Below the pieces are notes generated by a model. It was not told where the DNA came from. It saw nothing but the letters and a program-made list of their open reading frames with translations, and did not search any database. Below, one piece after another: positions 31,188 to 32,296 of a stretch of DNA of 32,296 nt. The DNA comes from Candidatus Methylomirabilis sp. (lineage in GTDB: Bacteria > DYJV01). The translations under genes were made by a program, and so were the position numbers. The stretch covers positions 1-32,296 of the forward strand of contig DYJV01000026.1 in assembly GCA_020722945.1 (NCBI GenBank), written 5' to 3'. Numbering within the stretch: position 1 is the stretch's first letter; each line of letters starts with the position of its first letter.

Positions 31188-32081
31188 TCAGATAATTGCC
31201 AATAATATTGTCAAAGTTGCTGCACTGAAGATAGTTGAAAAAAAGATAACACTTGCAACTATATCGGGTCTTGAATTGTAATTTACAGCGTAAAGTAGAG
31301 GTATAATTGCTGAAGGTGTGCTTGTCTGGATGACAAGAACCTTATATGGCAGGCCTGTTATCCCCAATAAATTACATAACAGTATTGCAATAATAGGTGA
31401 TACTAATAATCTGATAAAAGTTGCGATGAAAACAGGCTTCATATCTGAACCAAGATTTGTCCTTGCAAGCTGCATCCCAAGCAGCATAAGTAGGGCAGGT
31501 ATTGCAGCATCTCCGATAAGATTAATAGGTTTTAGTATAACATCAGGTAGAGCAATATTGAAATGTCTGAAGATAGTTGCTAAAATTATAGCGTGAAATA
31601 GAGGAACTTTCAGTATCTCAAAAAGGGAATTTTTTATGCTACTTTTCCCCTTTGATGCTATAAAAACAGCTAAAGTGCCAAGTGGGAATGTAAAAAGAAC
31701 CAGATTTATAACAGCATATGCAAAGCCGTCCTGACCATAAGCAAAGAGAATAAGTGGTATTCCAAAATTCCCTGTATTCATCATAATTGTAGAGAGTGAA
31801 AATGCACTTGATTTAAGAGAATCAAATTTTAGTAATTTCTCAACAATAAATGATATAAACCAAAGTGAAGCAGTAAGGCAGACCATAAAAATTATCCCAT
31901 CTGTTATAAAGTGTGAAAGGTTGAGCTTGCTATTTACCAGACCTTTGAAAATAAGGCATGGTGTGAGAAAATATAATGTAAAATCTGAGATTGATTTGAA
32001 ATCGGGGTTTTTAAGTTTCTGAAAGATAAAACCAAAAAATATGATTACAAAAACAGGCATAATTATATTAAAGAATATCAT
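31188..32081 (-). CDS. AEC-family (auxin efflux carrier-like) permease
   Basis: A 297-aa membrane protein with about ten helices. The AEC fold marks are the N-terminal IIMPVFVIIFFGFIFQ (6-21), MMNTGNFGIPLILFAYGQDG in the middle, PALLMLLGMQLAR and the C-terminal VIQTSTPSAIIPLLYA. Bacterial members (MdcF, MleP, YfdV-like) carry organic anions such as malate or malonate; the substrate here is unknown. AGGAG lies 7 nt before the ATG. It converges with vorB, and no clear terminator hairpin lies in the 98-nt gap. Confidence 0.9.
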   Translation of the reverse strand: MIFFNIIMPVFVIIFFGFIFQKLKNPDFKSISDFTLYFLTPCLIFKGLVNSKLNLSHFITDGIIFMVCLTASLWFISFIVEKLLKFDSLKSSAFSLSTIMMNTGNFGIPLILFAYGQDGFAYAVINLVLFTFPLGTLAVFIASKGKSSIKNSLFEILKVPLFHAIILATIFRHFNIALPDVILKPINLIGDAAIPALLMLLGMQLARTNLGSDMKPVFIATFIRLLVSPIIAILLCNLLGITGLPYKVLVIQTSTPSAIIPLLYAVNYNSRPDIVASVIFFSTIFSAATLTILLAII

Positions 32082-32167
32082 TGGTTATCTCCTAAAACAA
32101 TAAAATATAAAGCTAATTTTGGGCTCTTTCTATCAAAAAAAATTTTTATACCTCTTTAACATATCAA

Positions 32168-32188
32168 AAAAAGATAGTATATCTTTTT
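32168..32188. other. AT-rich hairpin upstream of the AEC gene
   Basis: AAAAAGATA (32168-32176) and TATCTTTTT (32180-32188) form a 9-bp stem with a 3-nt loop. T-rich sequence follows, so it could be a weak terminator, but the stem has little GC. Confidence 0.25.
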
Positions 32189-32277
32189 CTTGTTTTTGAG
32201 AGAGTGTTTAAAATTTTGTGTTTGTTAAAGGTAGAATAATTCCCCATAAAAGGTCATTAAAATTTGTAACATGTATT

Positions 32278-32294
32278 CCCCTCTACTCAAGGGG
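32278..32294. other. Short GC hairpin at the window edge
   Basis: CCCCT and AGGGG pair around a 7-nt loop at the very end of the window. What follows is outside the window, so it could be a terminator, an attenuator or the edge of a repeat. Confidence 0.25.
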
Positions 32295-32296
32295 TG

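Overview
The window is low-GC bacterial chromosome from a Gram-negative anaerobe. It carries an lptC-lptA-lptB/kdsC lipopolysaccharide block, a tRNA-Sec gene, a VorB-type 2-oxoacid:ferredoxin oxidoreductase subunit, CooT and FetAB metal genes, and a sigma-54/PTS regulatory block. Together these suggest a member of the Deferribacteres (Deferribacterota) or a similar deep-branching phylum. This placement is inference from gene content and AT richness, not from a marker-gene match.

Region 1 (1-8560, all minus strand). A seven-gene operon starts at a near-consensus sigma-70 promoter (8530-8558). Its order is a methyltransferase/ATP-grasp fusion, CbiB, a GT4 glycosyltransferase, an ABC exporter ATPase and permease, a MoxR ATPase and a receiver/HATPase protein. 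Below it lie selC (tRNA-Sec), tatA and folK, and then the first codons of an exported protein behind a perfect consensus promoter.

Region 2 (8500-11540). Two gene-poor gaps hold decayed repeats. Between them are a plus-strand DUF3842-cooT pair and a convergent fetA-fetB pair.

Region 3 (11539-19014, minus strand). One run holds an ArsM-like methyltransferase, an unknown protein, a CPFC-type thiol oxidoreductase, homoserine dehydrogenase and a small periplasmic protein. It is followed by an AMP-dependent acyl-CoA synthetase, with a 13-bp-stem terminator after it, and an orphan PAS histidine kinase.

Region 4 (19347-31089, plus strand). A long, tightly packed run holds acylphosphatase, kdsC, lptC, lptA, lptB, rpoN, hpf, ptsN, hprK, rapZ, a mannose-type EIIA, ptsH, ptsI, miaB and a lone vorB-like alpha subunit. 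It joins envelope LPS transport, sigma-54, ribosome hibernation and a PTS phosphorelay that has no sugar permease in the window. A minus-strand AEC-family permease closes the window.

No insertion sequence, prophage, CRISPR array or rRNA was seen. The least explained parts are the fusion-protein operon, the ArsM-like/unknown pair, the lone VorB subunit and the decayed repeats.
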